Source of the DNA: Planctomycetota bacterium | GTDB taxonomy: Bacteria > Planctomycetota > Planctomycetia > Planctomycetales > Planctomycetaceae | DNA: 64,000 nt | Direction of reading: 5' to 3' | NCBI GenBank assembly: GCA_023417655.1 | Contig: JAEZFD010000044.1 | Location: 51,323 to 115,322 of the forward strand | Part shown: positions 37,358 to 43,934 of the stretch, in pieces | How positions within the stretch are numbered: the stretch's first letter is position 1 | Layout of the letters: each line of letters opens with the position of its first letter | Notes under the pieces: generated by a model | What the model saw: the letters and a program-made list of their open reading frames with translations, nothing else | Told to the model about the DNA's origin: nothing | Database searches by the model: none | Translations under genes and position numbers: made by a program

Positions 37358-37391
37358 AAACGGTCACCACCAGTGCAGGTGATGACCGTTT
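37358..37391. terminator. Intrinsic terminator: native terminator of tRNA-Ala, now displaced
   Basis: A 14-bp stem with one mismatch (37358-37371 with 37378-37391) and a 6-base loop. On the minus strand it is followed by TTTTCTTTTTGAGG, an excellent T-tract, and lies 3 bases past the tRNA 3' copy at 37395. It therefore looks like the original tRNA-Ala terminator, separated from the intact tRNA by the inserted element. On the plus strand it may also stop moxR transcripts. Confidence 0.8.
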
Positions 37392-37394
37392 GAG

Positions 37395-37439
37395 TGGAGG
37401 ATAGCGGGCTCGAACCGCTGACCTCTTGCATGCCATGCA
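37395..37439. repeat. attL: 45-bp copy of the tRNA-Ala 3' part
   Basis: Identical over 45 bases to 55617-55661, covering the tRNA 3' end, T-arm, variable region and anticodon arm up to the anticodon stem. The match breaks at 37440, and the base before 37395 also differs. Confidence 0.93.
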
Positions 37440-37513
37440 GCTTGATTTGAATCAGCTGAGAACACTTCTACCGCATAATTCCTGCAGTTTAGGAAACTTT
37501 GCCTTCGGTGCAA

Positions 37514-37598
37514 TACCACTCACTACCACACTTCGGCGAATCGCCAAAACACTGGGAATCGTGGTAGGTCGTGGCAGTATTGTGGTAGTCGGTGGTAG
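37514..37598. repeat. Cluster of GTGGTAG-type heptamers near attL (candidate integrase arm sites)
   Basis: GTGGTAG occurs at 37561-37567, 37582-37588 and 37592-37598, with GTGGCAG at 37571-37577 and inverse copies at 37514-37519 (TACCAC) and 37523-37529 (CTACCAC). Matching heptamers lie beside the integrase start at the other end. Tyrosine integrases bind such arm-type repeats on both sides of their core site. Confidence 0.55.
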
Positions 37599-37634
37599 TC
37601 ACCGAAATGCGGAGCACGATGTCCAAACGAAAAG

Positions 37635-37656
37635 GCCCCCTCACTATGGAGGGGGC
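37635..37656 (-). terminator. Intrinsic terminator at the left end of the element
   Basis: GCCCCCTC and GAGGGGGC pair around a 6-base loop; on the minus strand the stem is followed by CTTTTCGTTT. It lies 12 bases past the stop of the leftmost element gene. Confidence 0.8.
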
Positions 37657-37668
37657 TCCGGGGCAGGG

Positions 37669-37965
37669 TTACTTCAGATCGTCGAGGCCATATGAAGTCT
37701 CGAAAGCGGAGTCTTCTGAATCCTCGACGTGGATAACGACGCTGTGTCCGCCTCGCTTCCCGGCTTGAGTCTTCGGGGAGATATCGTTGATGTAGTGGAC
37801 CACTTTCTTAACGGCAAAGCGTCGCACGGGCGGCTCACCAATGTCACCCAGATTGAAAGAGTGGAGTTCAATCAGGTCCCCCACATTTGGGGTGATTTCC
37901 AATCGCACCGGAAAGCTGTTGTGATGCTGATCAAAAATTCGGGCGTTCTCTTCGGCAATGGACAT
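37669..37965 (-). CDS. Hypothetical protein, leftmost element gene
   Basis: The 98-residue protein has a clear AGGA site 8 bases before its ATG and a terminator just after the stop, so the gene is real. It appears small and beta-rich (FPVRLEITPNVGDLIELHSF, VRRFAVKKVVHYINDI, SVVIHVEDSEDS), compatible with a single compact domain. I recognise no family. It lies 92 bp past the recombinase gene on the same strand and could be part of that unit. Confidence 0.65.
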   Translation of the reverse strand: MSIAEENARIFDQHHNSFPVRLEITPNVGDLIELHSFNLGDIGEPPVRRFAVKKVVHYINDISPKTQAGKRGGHSVVIHVEDSEDSAFETSYGLDDLK

Positions 37966-38057
37966 TTCTCGTTTCCTATGGCTTCAGATGAATGGTTGGC
38001 TTCTTCTCTCGACGGCTTCCCCGGCAGCGAAAGCGACCGGGGGCGGTAGGACCTAGA

Positions 38058-39407
38058 TCAGCTGGCTTTCTTGTCTTCCAGCTTTCGCCACAGCTCGGGC
38101 GGGAGAATCAGTTCATACTTCTCGATGATGGTCGAGCCAGGGTTACATCGCTTATGGGGAAAGAATCTCGCCGCAATCGGATTGAACCCCTTGGGAAGGT
38201 GGAGCTGATTGCGGAGATTCTTTCTCGCGGTTCTCACGTGAGTTTTAATTGACCATTTCTGTTGTTCTGGCGTGTGATGCTGTGATTTCCCCAGCACGTC
38301 CAGCAACATCTCAACGGAGGCGACGCAGTCATTCTCTACCAAGGCCCGAACAACCTTGAGGGCTCCGGGCTGCAAGGCAACCATACGCTCAGCGATGACG
38401 ACCCCGTGAGGCGCAAACTGAAATGCTTCTCGAGGGGGATTCACTGGAACCACGAAATCAGTTGGAACGAGAATCTGCTTTCGGACCTCCTGCAACATTC
38501 GCGACGCCTGTTTGATGCCGTGTCGGAACGTCAGAGGTGAAGCCATCTTCTCGATCGCCGGACGCAGTTCTGGAAGGGCATTCAGGTAGCTGCGTTCGGT
38601 GACATTCGTCGGGGCGTGCAACAGCATGACCTTCCCCATGCCTGGAGCAACCGCATCGATTTCACTGCATGCCGTTCGCCGCAGATCATGAAGGCCGAAC
38701 TGCACCCCGGCATGCTCGCGAAGTTGCTGCAGGAGTTTTTCATAGATCCAGTATCGGGCCAACGAGAAGATCAGCTCTGAGTCGGATGTTTTCCGTAATC
38801 GCTCCAGGTGATTGACAAGCACAGGATGCAACGGAAGATCCGCTTCCACGCCGGTCTTGTTCAGCTTGACGAATAAAGTCTGATTCTTGAGGTCGAGATC
38901 GGACCATTTTGCTTTGAAGATGTCGGCCGATCTTAGGGCCGTGAAGTAGGTGAACACGAGCAGGCATTGCCACCAGCCGGCCGGATCGACAATCCGTCTT
39001 GCGGGAAGCTGCATGTGTCGGCAGGCGATATAGATCTTGTCCAGTTCTTCCATCGACAAACGCCGCGGTCGCTTGAATGGCACTTGGCACAGTCGCATCG
39101 CGGGTACGCGGGGGATGATTCCAAGCCCCCATGGATTTCCATATTCCTGCGGGCCCATCTTCCGCAGAATGGATCGGAGCGTTGTCCAGTAGCCGTTGAC
39201 TGTCCGCGGGGCGAGCCCTCCCGCGAGTGCTGCCGTTCGAAATTGCTCCAACGTCAAATTTGAGATTTGCCGGATATCGGGATCTTCAGTGAACCGCTCC
39301 CACGCTCCAATGGCGAGACGCATGGTGTCCTGCGTCCTCTTCCCCAGTTCCTTCCAGTGGTAGAACTCTTCGAATGCACGGCGAAGCCTGATGACGTCAG
39401 TTGTCAT
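38058..39407 (-). CDS. Tyrosine recombinase fused to a C-terminal winged-helix domain
   Basis: The 449-residue protein has an N-terminal SAM-like core-binding domain (~1-105) and a catalytic domain with all key residues: Arg159 in ALRSADIF, Lys184, His240-x-x-Arg243 in LHDLRR, His264 and Tyr274 in ERSYLN. After residue ~290 it continues for 160 residues unlike normal recombinases. Residues ~345-410 (ALKVVRALVENDCVASVEML, then WSIKTHVRTARKNLRNQL) resemble an OmpR/ToxR-type winged helix. Its ATG overlaps the upstream gene by 4 bases (ATGA). It is distinct from the tRNA-proximal integrase and may drive inversion, dimer resolution or regulated excision. Confidence 0.85.
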   Translation of the reverse strand: MTTDVIRLRRAFEEFYHWKELGKRTQDTMRLAIGAWERFTEDPDIRQISNLTLEQFRTAALAGGLAPRTVNGYWTTLRSILRKMGPQEYGNPWGLGIIPRVPAMRLCQVPFKRPRRLSMEELDKIYIACRHMQLPARRIVDPAGWWQCLLVFTYFTALRSADIFKAKWSDLDLKNQTLFVKLNKTGVEADLPLHPVLVNHLERLRKTSDSELIFSLARYWIYEKLLQQLREHAGVQFGLHDLRRTACSEIDAVAPGMGKVMLLHAPTNVTERSYLNALPELRPAIEKMASPLTFRHGIKQASRMLQEVRKQILVPTDFVVPVNPPREAFQFAPHGVVIAERMVALQPGALKVVRALVENDCVASVEMLLDVLGKSQHHTPEQQKWSIKTHVRTARKNLRNQLHLPKGFNPIAARFFPHKRCNPGSTIIEKYELILPPELWRKLEDKKAS

Positions 39408-39904
39408 GCGGCACCCCCTTTCCAGGCGGCTGGGAAGGGCATGGCTGACACGGCCTCCCGGAGCTGGGGGAACTCAACCTCTTGCCCCACGTGACACAGG
39501 AGGGCGGCTCCGAGCCCGTGAGAGACTCGATCGACCGCACTGGCCGCGAGCCATCGGAGAAAATGCATACCGCGCACCAGGCCTGCCGGTGTCTTCAAGC
39601 GACGACTTAACGACAGGAAGTCCACCCCATCGAACACGTGATCCGTTTCCGACCTCTTGGGCAATGCCTGAAGATGCTGGATCGCGACAGGGTGCAGCGG
39701 CAGGCAGGCGACGCGGCCGGAATTCTGCATCTGGACGGTCAGCTTCGCGTTGTCGAAGTCGATGTTCTCCCATTTCAGATTCATCAGATCGGAGCTTTTC
39801 AGGGCGGTGAAATACGCGACGATGACAGCCGCGAGATGGATCTGCGAATTCCCTGCAGATTGTGAGATCGCCTTCAGGTGTTCTTCAATATTCATTCGGT
39901 TCAT
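39404..39904 (-). CDS. Catalytically dead tyrosine-recombinase paralogue
   Basis: This 166-residue protein aligns with the catalytic domain of the next gene: YFTALKSSDLMNLKWENIDF against YFTALRSADIFKAKWSDLDL, CLPLHPVAIQHL against DLPLHPVLVNHL, and MHFLRWLAAS against LHDLRRTACS. It lacks the N-terminal core-binding domain. The catalytic Arg is Lys36, the active Lys is replaced, and no Tyr occurs after residue 31, so it cannot cleave DNA by the usual mechanism. Frame and coupling are intact: it starts in an ATGA overlap with the gene before and ends in one with the gene after. It may regulate or direct the active recombinase. Confidence 0.8.
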   Translation of the reverse strand: MNRMNIEEHLKAISQSAGNSQIHLAAVIVAYFTALKSSDLMNLKWENIDFDNAKLTVQMQNSGRVACLPLHPVAIQHLQALPKRSETDHVFDGVDFLSLSRRLKTPAGLVRGMHFLRWLAASAVDRVSHGLGAALLCHVGQEVEFPQLREAVSAMPFPAAWKGGAA

Positions 39905-40191
39905 TGGGTACGTCCTTCGAGTTGGATGACGGCGTTGGACAGGTGAGCGCACAGGTCGCGCAGACGCTGGGCGAGGAAAGCTTCTGGAGCAGAGTTCAGA
40001 TCGAACCCGTTGAACCACTCTTCAGCACATAGGCTGACGATCGGCTGACCTTCGTCGGTGACGAATACCGCGAAGAAATCGGCCTCTCCGTTGACGATGT
40101 CGATGAGTGGCTGGCAACGGTCTTTCACATCCTTGCGAATACGTTCCTTGCGCGTCCTCGCGCAATCCAGATGAATCAGGATGCGGTTCAT
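39901..40191 (-). CDS. Hypothetical protein of the left recombination operon
   Basis: The 96-residue protein starts at an ATG with AAGGA 6 bases upstream and ends in an ATGA overlap with the next gene. It is mixed alpha/beta (MNRILIHLDCARTRKERIRK, ADFFAVFVTDEGQPIVSL, FLAQRLRDLCAHLSNAVIQL). I do not recognise it. Tight coupling to the two recombinase-like genes suggests it works with them, for example as a directionality or accessory factor. Confidence 0.6.
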   Translation of the reverse strand: MNRILIHLDCARTRKERIRKDVKDRCQPLIDIVNGEADFFAVFVTDEGQPIVSLCAEEWFNGFDLNSAPEAFLAQRLRDLCAHLSNAVIQLEGRTQ

Positions 40192-40259
40192 GGCGAATCC
40201 TTGAGATGGAAATCAGCGCAGACCCTGGCGGCAGAGGAGCCCAGGGAGGACATAAGAGA

Positions 40260-40472
40260 TCAGTCGACCAGCAGAGCGATCACTTCCTGAATGCGGGCGA
40301 AGGCGGCCTCGTCATTCCGGGAGTTACTGACGACGAAACAGACGTCGGGAATACCCCCGATGGTCACGACTCGATCGCGAGTCTGCACGACGCGCAGCGT
40401 CGGACGGAGAACGATCTCCCGAGAAGAAATCGGGAGGGGAACCGCAGGGGATTGAATGAGCGGATGCGACAT
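40260..40472 (-). CDS. Small hypothetical protein, first gene of the left operon
   Basis: A 70-residue frame from an ATG at 40472. It follows a candidate promoter at 40727-40755 and precedes the 96-residue gene by 68 bp. The second half has a compact beta/helix pattern (RVVTIGGIPDVCFVVSNSRN, EAAFARIQEVIALLV). The ribosome site is weak (GAGG). The frame continues upstream to 40634, but that part is low-quality. Gene status is moderately supported by position only. Confidence 0.45.
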   Translation of the reverse strand: MSHPLIQSPAVPLPISSREIVLRPTLRVVQTRDRVVTIGGIPDVCFVVSNSRNDEAAFARIQEVIALLVD

Positions 40473-40808
40473 GCCAGAATGCCTCACGATTGGCCTGCCG
40501 TTGGCCTGAGAAACTTCCGGCAGGCTGGTTGGATTGAGGAGCCGGTGACACACGTCGCCGGCTCTTTGCGTTTGTGCGTCCCGGTCTGGCGGTCCTTTCA
40601 GCCAAAAGAAAACGCCTGAATCCAACAGGGGCAAGCTGTCAGACCAGGCGTAAAACCGGGAAGTCCCGGGAATATTAATTTGAGCTCAGCGTCGATTCCT
40701 TGCCCGAATAGATGCTGATGGGTGGATGTTAAACAAACGTTTTCGTTGTTGTCAATTGTTTTTCAATCGTGTTGTTTCTGCTGTACCAAATTCGGTACAA
40801 CGCACAGC
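40473..40808. promoter_or_regulatory. Divergent control region of the left element module
   Basis: On the minus strand TTGACA (40755-40750) is followed after 17 bases by TTAACA (40732-40727), a perfect -35 with a weak -10 driving the recombinase operon. Facing the other way, an operator palindrome lies just before the ribbon-helix-helix gene. The arrangement resembles a small genetic switch. Confidence 0.55.
40782..40799. promoter_or_regulatory. Palindromic operator before the RHH gene
   Basis: TGTACCAAATTCGGTACA has perfect 6-base arms (TGTACC/GGTACA) around AAATTC. It ends 9 bases before the ATG of the ribbon-helix-helix gene, the right place for autorepression. Confidence 0.65.
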
Positions 40809-40988
40809 ATGGCAACCAAGGGTGAATACATTGGGATTCGTGCAACCGCTGAGCAGCGTGAACGTTGGGAACGCGCGGCGGCTGCGGATCGACGTTCTCT
40901 GACGGACTGGATCCGGCTGCGGTTGGATGATGCGGCTGATCAAGAGCTCGAGGAGCAGCCGCCTAATGACAAGCAAAGGCGGAAGTGA
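40809..40988 (+). CDS. Ribbon-helix-helix regulator (Arc/CopG-like)
   Basis: The 59-residue protein begins with a short basic strand (KGEYIGIRAT) followed by two helices (AEQRERWERAAAADRRSLTD, WIRLRLDDAADQEL), the pattern of Arc/CopG or DUF1778 ribbon-helix-helix dimers. The ATG at 40809 is chosen because the frame upstream is Phe/Cys-rich and contains the operator. Such proteins repress from short palindromes like the one at 40782-40799. Divergent orientation to the recombinase operon suggests that it controls element excision or maintenance. Confidence 0.75.
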   Translation: MATKGEYIGIRATAEQRERWERAAAADRRSLTDWIRLRLDDAADQELEEQPPNDKQRRK

Positions 40989-41311
40989 GTCTCTTCGAAG
41001 CCAGAGTGTCTCCCGCGCAATCGCACCGGCATTGTTGGGTACGCAAGTACACCATTCTGACAAGCCCATTTCTGAGCATTTTTTCAAATTGGTTGACAAC
41101 CATGTTCGGTTGAAGGCAAATTGCATTGACCGCTTAGACTGAAAAGTGGTACTCCGCCGCCCGCCAGAATGAGGGTTGTATGGAATATTGCTGCGCTTCG
41201 GCAGGAATTGCGGACAAGTTCGGCAGCGTCTGCGTTTTCGACACTTAGTTCGCTCTACAATTCTCGATGGTCCATTCCGGCGTGTCCGGAAAACTGCTGG
41301 AGAACGTAAAG
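40989..41311. other. Intergenic region before the plus-strand accessory genes
   Basis: About 320 bp. A TTGACA at 41093-41098 faces right with a poor -10. No other structure was recognised. Confidence 0.35.
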
Positions 41312-41767
41312 ATGATGATGACCATTGAAAACAAGAGAGAACAGAAAACCAAGGAAATCGAGACTCGAAACAGTGGGCTGGCTGTCGAGTTGCAGGAGTC
41401 CACCAATCAGCGGACGGAATTGACGCAATCATTGGTGTGGGACTGTAAGAGCCTTTCTGCTGAGTGGCGGAGTCTCATCGCTCTTATTGGTGATTGCGAC
41501 GATATTGACTATCGAAGCATGGGAACCACCCTTCGGGTGCAGGCGAAGCAGTCACAGTCCCTTTTTGAGGCTGTGCTCGGTTTGGCCAAGAGCATGCAGG
41601 CTGAAGGCTTAGAAGATCTTCGGATTGCCATTCACGAAATGGAGAATATCCAAACCTGGCTCGATTGCTGGCCAAAGAGCGATCCTGATCATCGGGAGCG
41701 AGTTCGGGTGGATGTGGAGCATAACGGATATTGCACCGACGATGAACTGCTCGAACTCATGAAGTAA
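41312..41767 (+). CDS. Hypothetical helical protein (accessory gene of the element)
   Basis: The 151-residue protein begins at the first of three in-frame ATGs, 9 bases after GGAG. It is predicted highly helical with a Gln/Glu-rich amphipathic pattern (KREQKTKEIETRNSGLAVEL, LFEAVLGLAKSMQAEGLEDL). It is more Met/Gln-rich than its neighbours. I recognise no family. It sits 9 bp before the next plus-strand gene, and the pair points opposite to nearly everything else in the element, as accessory (moron) genes often do. Confidence 0.65.
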   Translation: MMMTIENKREQKTKEIETRNSGLAVELQESTNQRTELTQSLVWDCKSLSAEWRSLIALIGDCDDIDYRSMGTTLRVQAKQSQSLFEAVLGLAKSMQAEGLEDLRIAIHEMENIQTWLDCWPKSDPDHRERVRVDVEHNGYCTDDELLELMK

Positions 41768-41776
41768 AGCGACTCG

Positions 41777-42094
41777 ATGCCCGGGCCACAGGTTTCTATC
41801 AAGATGAGTCTCGCCACAAGGAATCAGGCGAAGAGCGTCATGGAGAAGAGTCGAATTTCTCCGAGTCAGTTCTTGAGTTGGACTCGTGATGCTGAATTCG
41901 ACCTATCCGCGAATTCTCAAGAGAAGCTGATGCGACTACGAAACACAAACTTCGAGTATGCTCAAAGCGTCTCCTATCACGGTCGGTCGTTTCGAGCGAT
42001 TTGGGAGCTCGAGAAAATCGATGGCGGCTTTTCTTTGATTGAATTCGGTTTGGTAGAGAAGAACCCGCAGATCGCTTTCAACAATGGAAAGTGA
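41777..42094 (+). CDS. Hypothetical protein, second gene of the accessory pair
   Basis: The 105-residue protein follows its neighbour after 9 bp, suggesting one transcript. The N-terminal half is helical and basic; the C-terminal part (SVSYHGRSFRAIWELEKIDG, GFSLIEFGLVEKNPQIAF) has the strand pattern of RelE/ParE-like small RNases, though catalytic residues cannot be confirmed. It could be a toxin with the upstream protein as its antitoxin, or simply two genes of unknown role. A second start at MSLATRN is possible. Confidence 0.55.
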   Translation: MPGPQVSIKMSLATRNQAKSVMEKSRISPSQFLSWTRDAEFDLSANSQEKLMRLRNTNFEYAQSVSYHGRSFRAIWELEKIDGGFSLIEFGLVEKNPQIAFNNGK

Positions 42095-42375
42095 CACTCC
42101 ACTTCCAATCCGAATTGATCTTACAGCCCGCAACGATCTCGCGGGCTTCTTTATGCGCGATCCCTTCCCTTGGTCCGACAATGGACCATTCCAAACGCTC
42201 TCGGATGTCATATCGACACCCCGGCGCTTCGCCATTTTGAGCGACTCCCGGGTTCTGCTCGACTTCTCAAACGGATGCTGACAACGTCTCCACCTTCATT
42301 GGCGACGAACTTCCCCGGGCGAAGAGACTGCCCCGACAGTCCGCCACTTGGAATCTGGCGACGTCCACGTGCCGA

Positions 42376-42702
42376 CTATTGAGGTCTGGCCGACAGAGCT
42401 GGTCGGTCAAGGAATCCGTGCGAGTCAGGAATGTCCCCTGAGCGAATGCCGTGCGACTGCAGCAGGCGTTCAATCACGCGAGCGTCACGCTCTTGATCCG
42501 CGTCGAATGATTCAGCCAGGCGTGTGACCTGCAGCTCGTGCTTCGCGCTCGACTCAGTGACATATTGCTTCACCTCTGACAGAAATCGCGGCCCGCCAAT
42601 CCAGACGCCCGCGACAATCGCAGCAAGCAGGACCGTCGCGACTCCCTGCTGGAACAGCCATTCGGTTGCGTTCTGCAGGAAGCTTTGAGCGCGGGTTGTC
42701 AT
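42376..42702 (-). CDS. Single-TM protein, holin-like
   Basis: The 108-residue protein has AAGG 8 bases before the ATG. One hydrophobic helix lies at ~22-38 (VATVLLAAIVAGVWIGG) after a short amphipathic leader, followed by a charged helical region (SSAKHELQVTRLAESFDADQ). Size and topology fit a holin or a phage membrane protein. No endolysin gene was identified nearby, so a lysis role is only suggested by position at the end of the morphogenesis operon. Confidence 0.6.
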   Translation of the reverse strand: MTTRAQSFLQNATEWLFQQGVATVLLAAIVAGVWIGGPRFLSEVKQYVTESSAKHELQVTRLAESFDADQERDARVIERLLQSHGIRSGDIPDSHGFLDRPALSARPQ

Positions 42703-42826
42703 GGTCACGGCCTTGATTCAGGGGGTTGCGATTTACTTCACGTAATCGCCGCGAGACGCTTGTTTCTGGACCGCCCCCCTGACCCCCTGGGGAGAGGGCT
42801 TTCTATCCACTGGAAATCAACCTCCC

Positions 42827-43261
42827 TCAAACTTCCGGCGAGCAAACCATCACCTCGGGGGGAATCGGATCCCTCCCGTTGTGAGGCAGCATAATCACAA
42901 CCTGAGCTGTCTGGGCGCTGTGCTGGTGAAGGTGCAAATTAGGGAACCGCTTGTGTTCGTCACGAACATCGAGGGTCTCTCGCTTCACATTCACTTCGTC
43001 AGCAGAGATCACAACCTTTGCAGCGGCCACCTGAACTTGAGGATCGGGCGATTCTTTCATCACGCGACGCATTCGCTTCAGGATCAACTCTCTCATCTCT
43101 TCAGTGATCGGCCAATCGTTTCGGACAGCCCGCCGAATCAATCGGAGATCCTGTCCGGGGGTGCGGTCGTCGACAACTGGAATCCCCCCCAATCCCCCCT
43201 CATGGACTGAGCTGGGATGGTTGCTTTGGGGATGAATATCAATCTCTTGTGACTCAACCAT
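42827..43261 (-). CDS. Hypothetical phage-type protein with helical-repeat segment
   Basis: The 144-residue protein starts at MVESQEID with AGGA 12 bases upstream. The centre (LIRRAVRNDWPITEEMRELI, then KESPDPQVQVAAAKVVISAD) matches a helical pattern often found in planctomycete prophages near terminase or regulatory genes. The C-terminal part is His- and Pro-rich. Function is unknown. It follows the sigma factor gene by 28 bp. Confidence 0.6.
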   Translation of the reverse strand: MVESQEIDIHPQSNHPSSVHEGGLGGIPVVDDRTPGQDLRLIRRAVRNDWPITEEMRELILKRMRRVMKESPDPQVQVAAAKVVISADEVNVKRETLDVRDEHKRFPNLHLHQHSAQTAQVVIMLPHNGRDPIPPEVMVCSPEV

Positions 43262-43289
43262 CTTACCGATTTCCTGAACGCGGAGAACG

Positions 43290-43895
43290 TCAGTTCTGAA
43301 GAGCCTTGCGGAAGTACCGCCCTGCGATCGACAGGACTGCCGCGGGGCAGGTGTGCTCACGCTCGGCGACTTCCTCCGGGCTGTGCTCCAGAAGCCCCCT
43401 GACAATGCGTCGATGCTGCTCTGGGACTTCCGGCAGGACGGCCTCCAGGTTCGGGATGCGACTCCCTTTTGATTCGAATCCCCCCATCCTGTCCCATTCT
43501 AAGTCGCTCAGAGCGAGCATCGCGGGGATTCGGCTGAGCTCCCTGTCCTCCGTTCTCGCCGTGTGAGGCACCCAGTCATGATCCCTTGCCGCGTCAACGC
43601 AGGCTCCTTGGACACGCAGGAACGCGAACGACGTGAATTTGGAATGAACTTCCGGCCGGTAACGATGGATCGCCTCCATTAATCCCAGGTAAGCCGCAGA
43701 CGTAATTTCTTCGAGCGTCATGGTGTGATGCGTGAGCCGCTTGCTGGCGCTATTCGCGCAGCGGTCCGCGAACTGCCTGTAGTGATTCCCCAGCTTCTGG
43801 ATTGCATCCGGGTCCGGACGCAGAGCCCACCATTCCGCGGCCTCGCTGTCCAGCTGCTCGTTCCGTTTCGTCGCTGTCAAACAGGTCGAAATCAT
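43290..43895 (-). CDS. Element-encoded RNA polymerase sigma factor (sigma-70 family)
   Basis: The 201-residue protein has a sigma-70 region 2 at ~50-105: EITSAAYLGLMEAIHRYRPE for core binding and -10 recognition, then FTSFAFLRVQGACVDAARDH and WVPHTAR, like the FliA/WhiG-type region 2.4-3 boundary. A region-4-like helix-turn-helix ends the protein (LPEVPEQHRRIVRGLLEHSP, EEVAEREHTCPAAVLSIAGR). It lies at the end of the morphogenesis gene block and could direct late transcription. The ATG at 43895 has GGAG 5 bases upstream; an in-frame TTG at 43916 is less likely. Confidence 0.82.
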   Translation of the reverse strand: MISTCLTATKRNEQLDSEAAEWWALRPDPDAIQKLGNHYRQFADRCANSASKRLTHHTMTLEEITSAAYLGLMEAIHRYRPEVHSKFTSFAFLRVQGACVDAARDHDWVPHTARTEDRELSRIPAMLALSDLEWDRMGGFESKGSRIPNLEAVLPEVPEQHRRIVRGLLEHSPEEVAEREHTCPAAVLSIAGRYFRKALQN

Positions 43896-43934
43896 CTCTC
43901 TCCGCCTTTCTTTCAACGTGTTGGAATGCGAGTC

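Noticed and set aside
37183..37394. Possible remnant of a DUF58 partner after moxR
   Set aside because: The sequence between the moxR stop and the terminator shows no DUF58-like frame, so no disrupted partner gene can be claimed.
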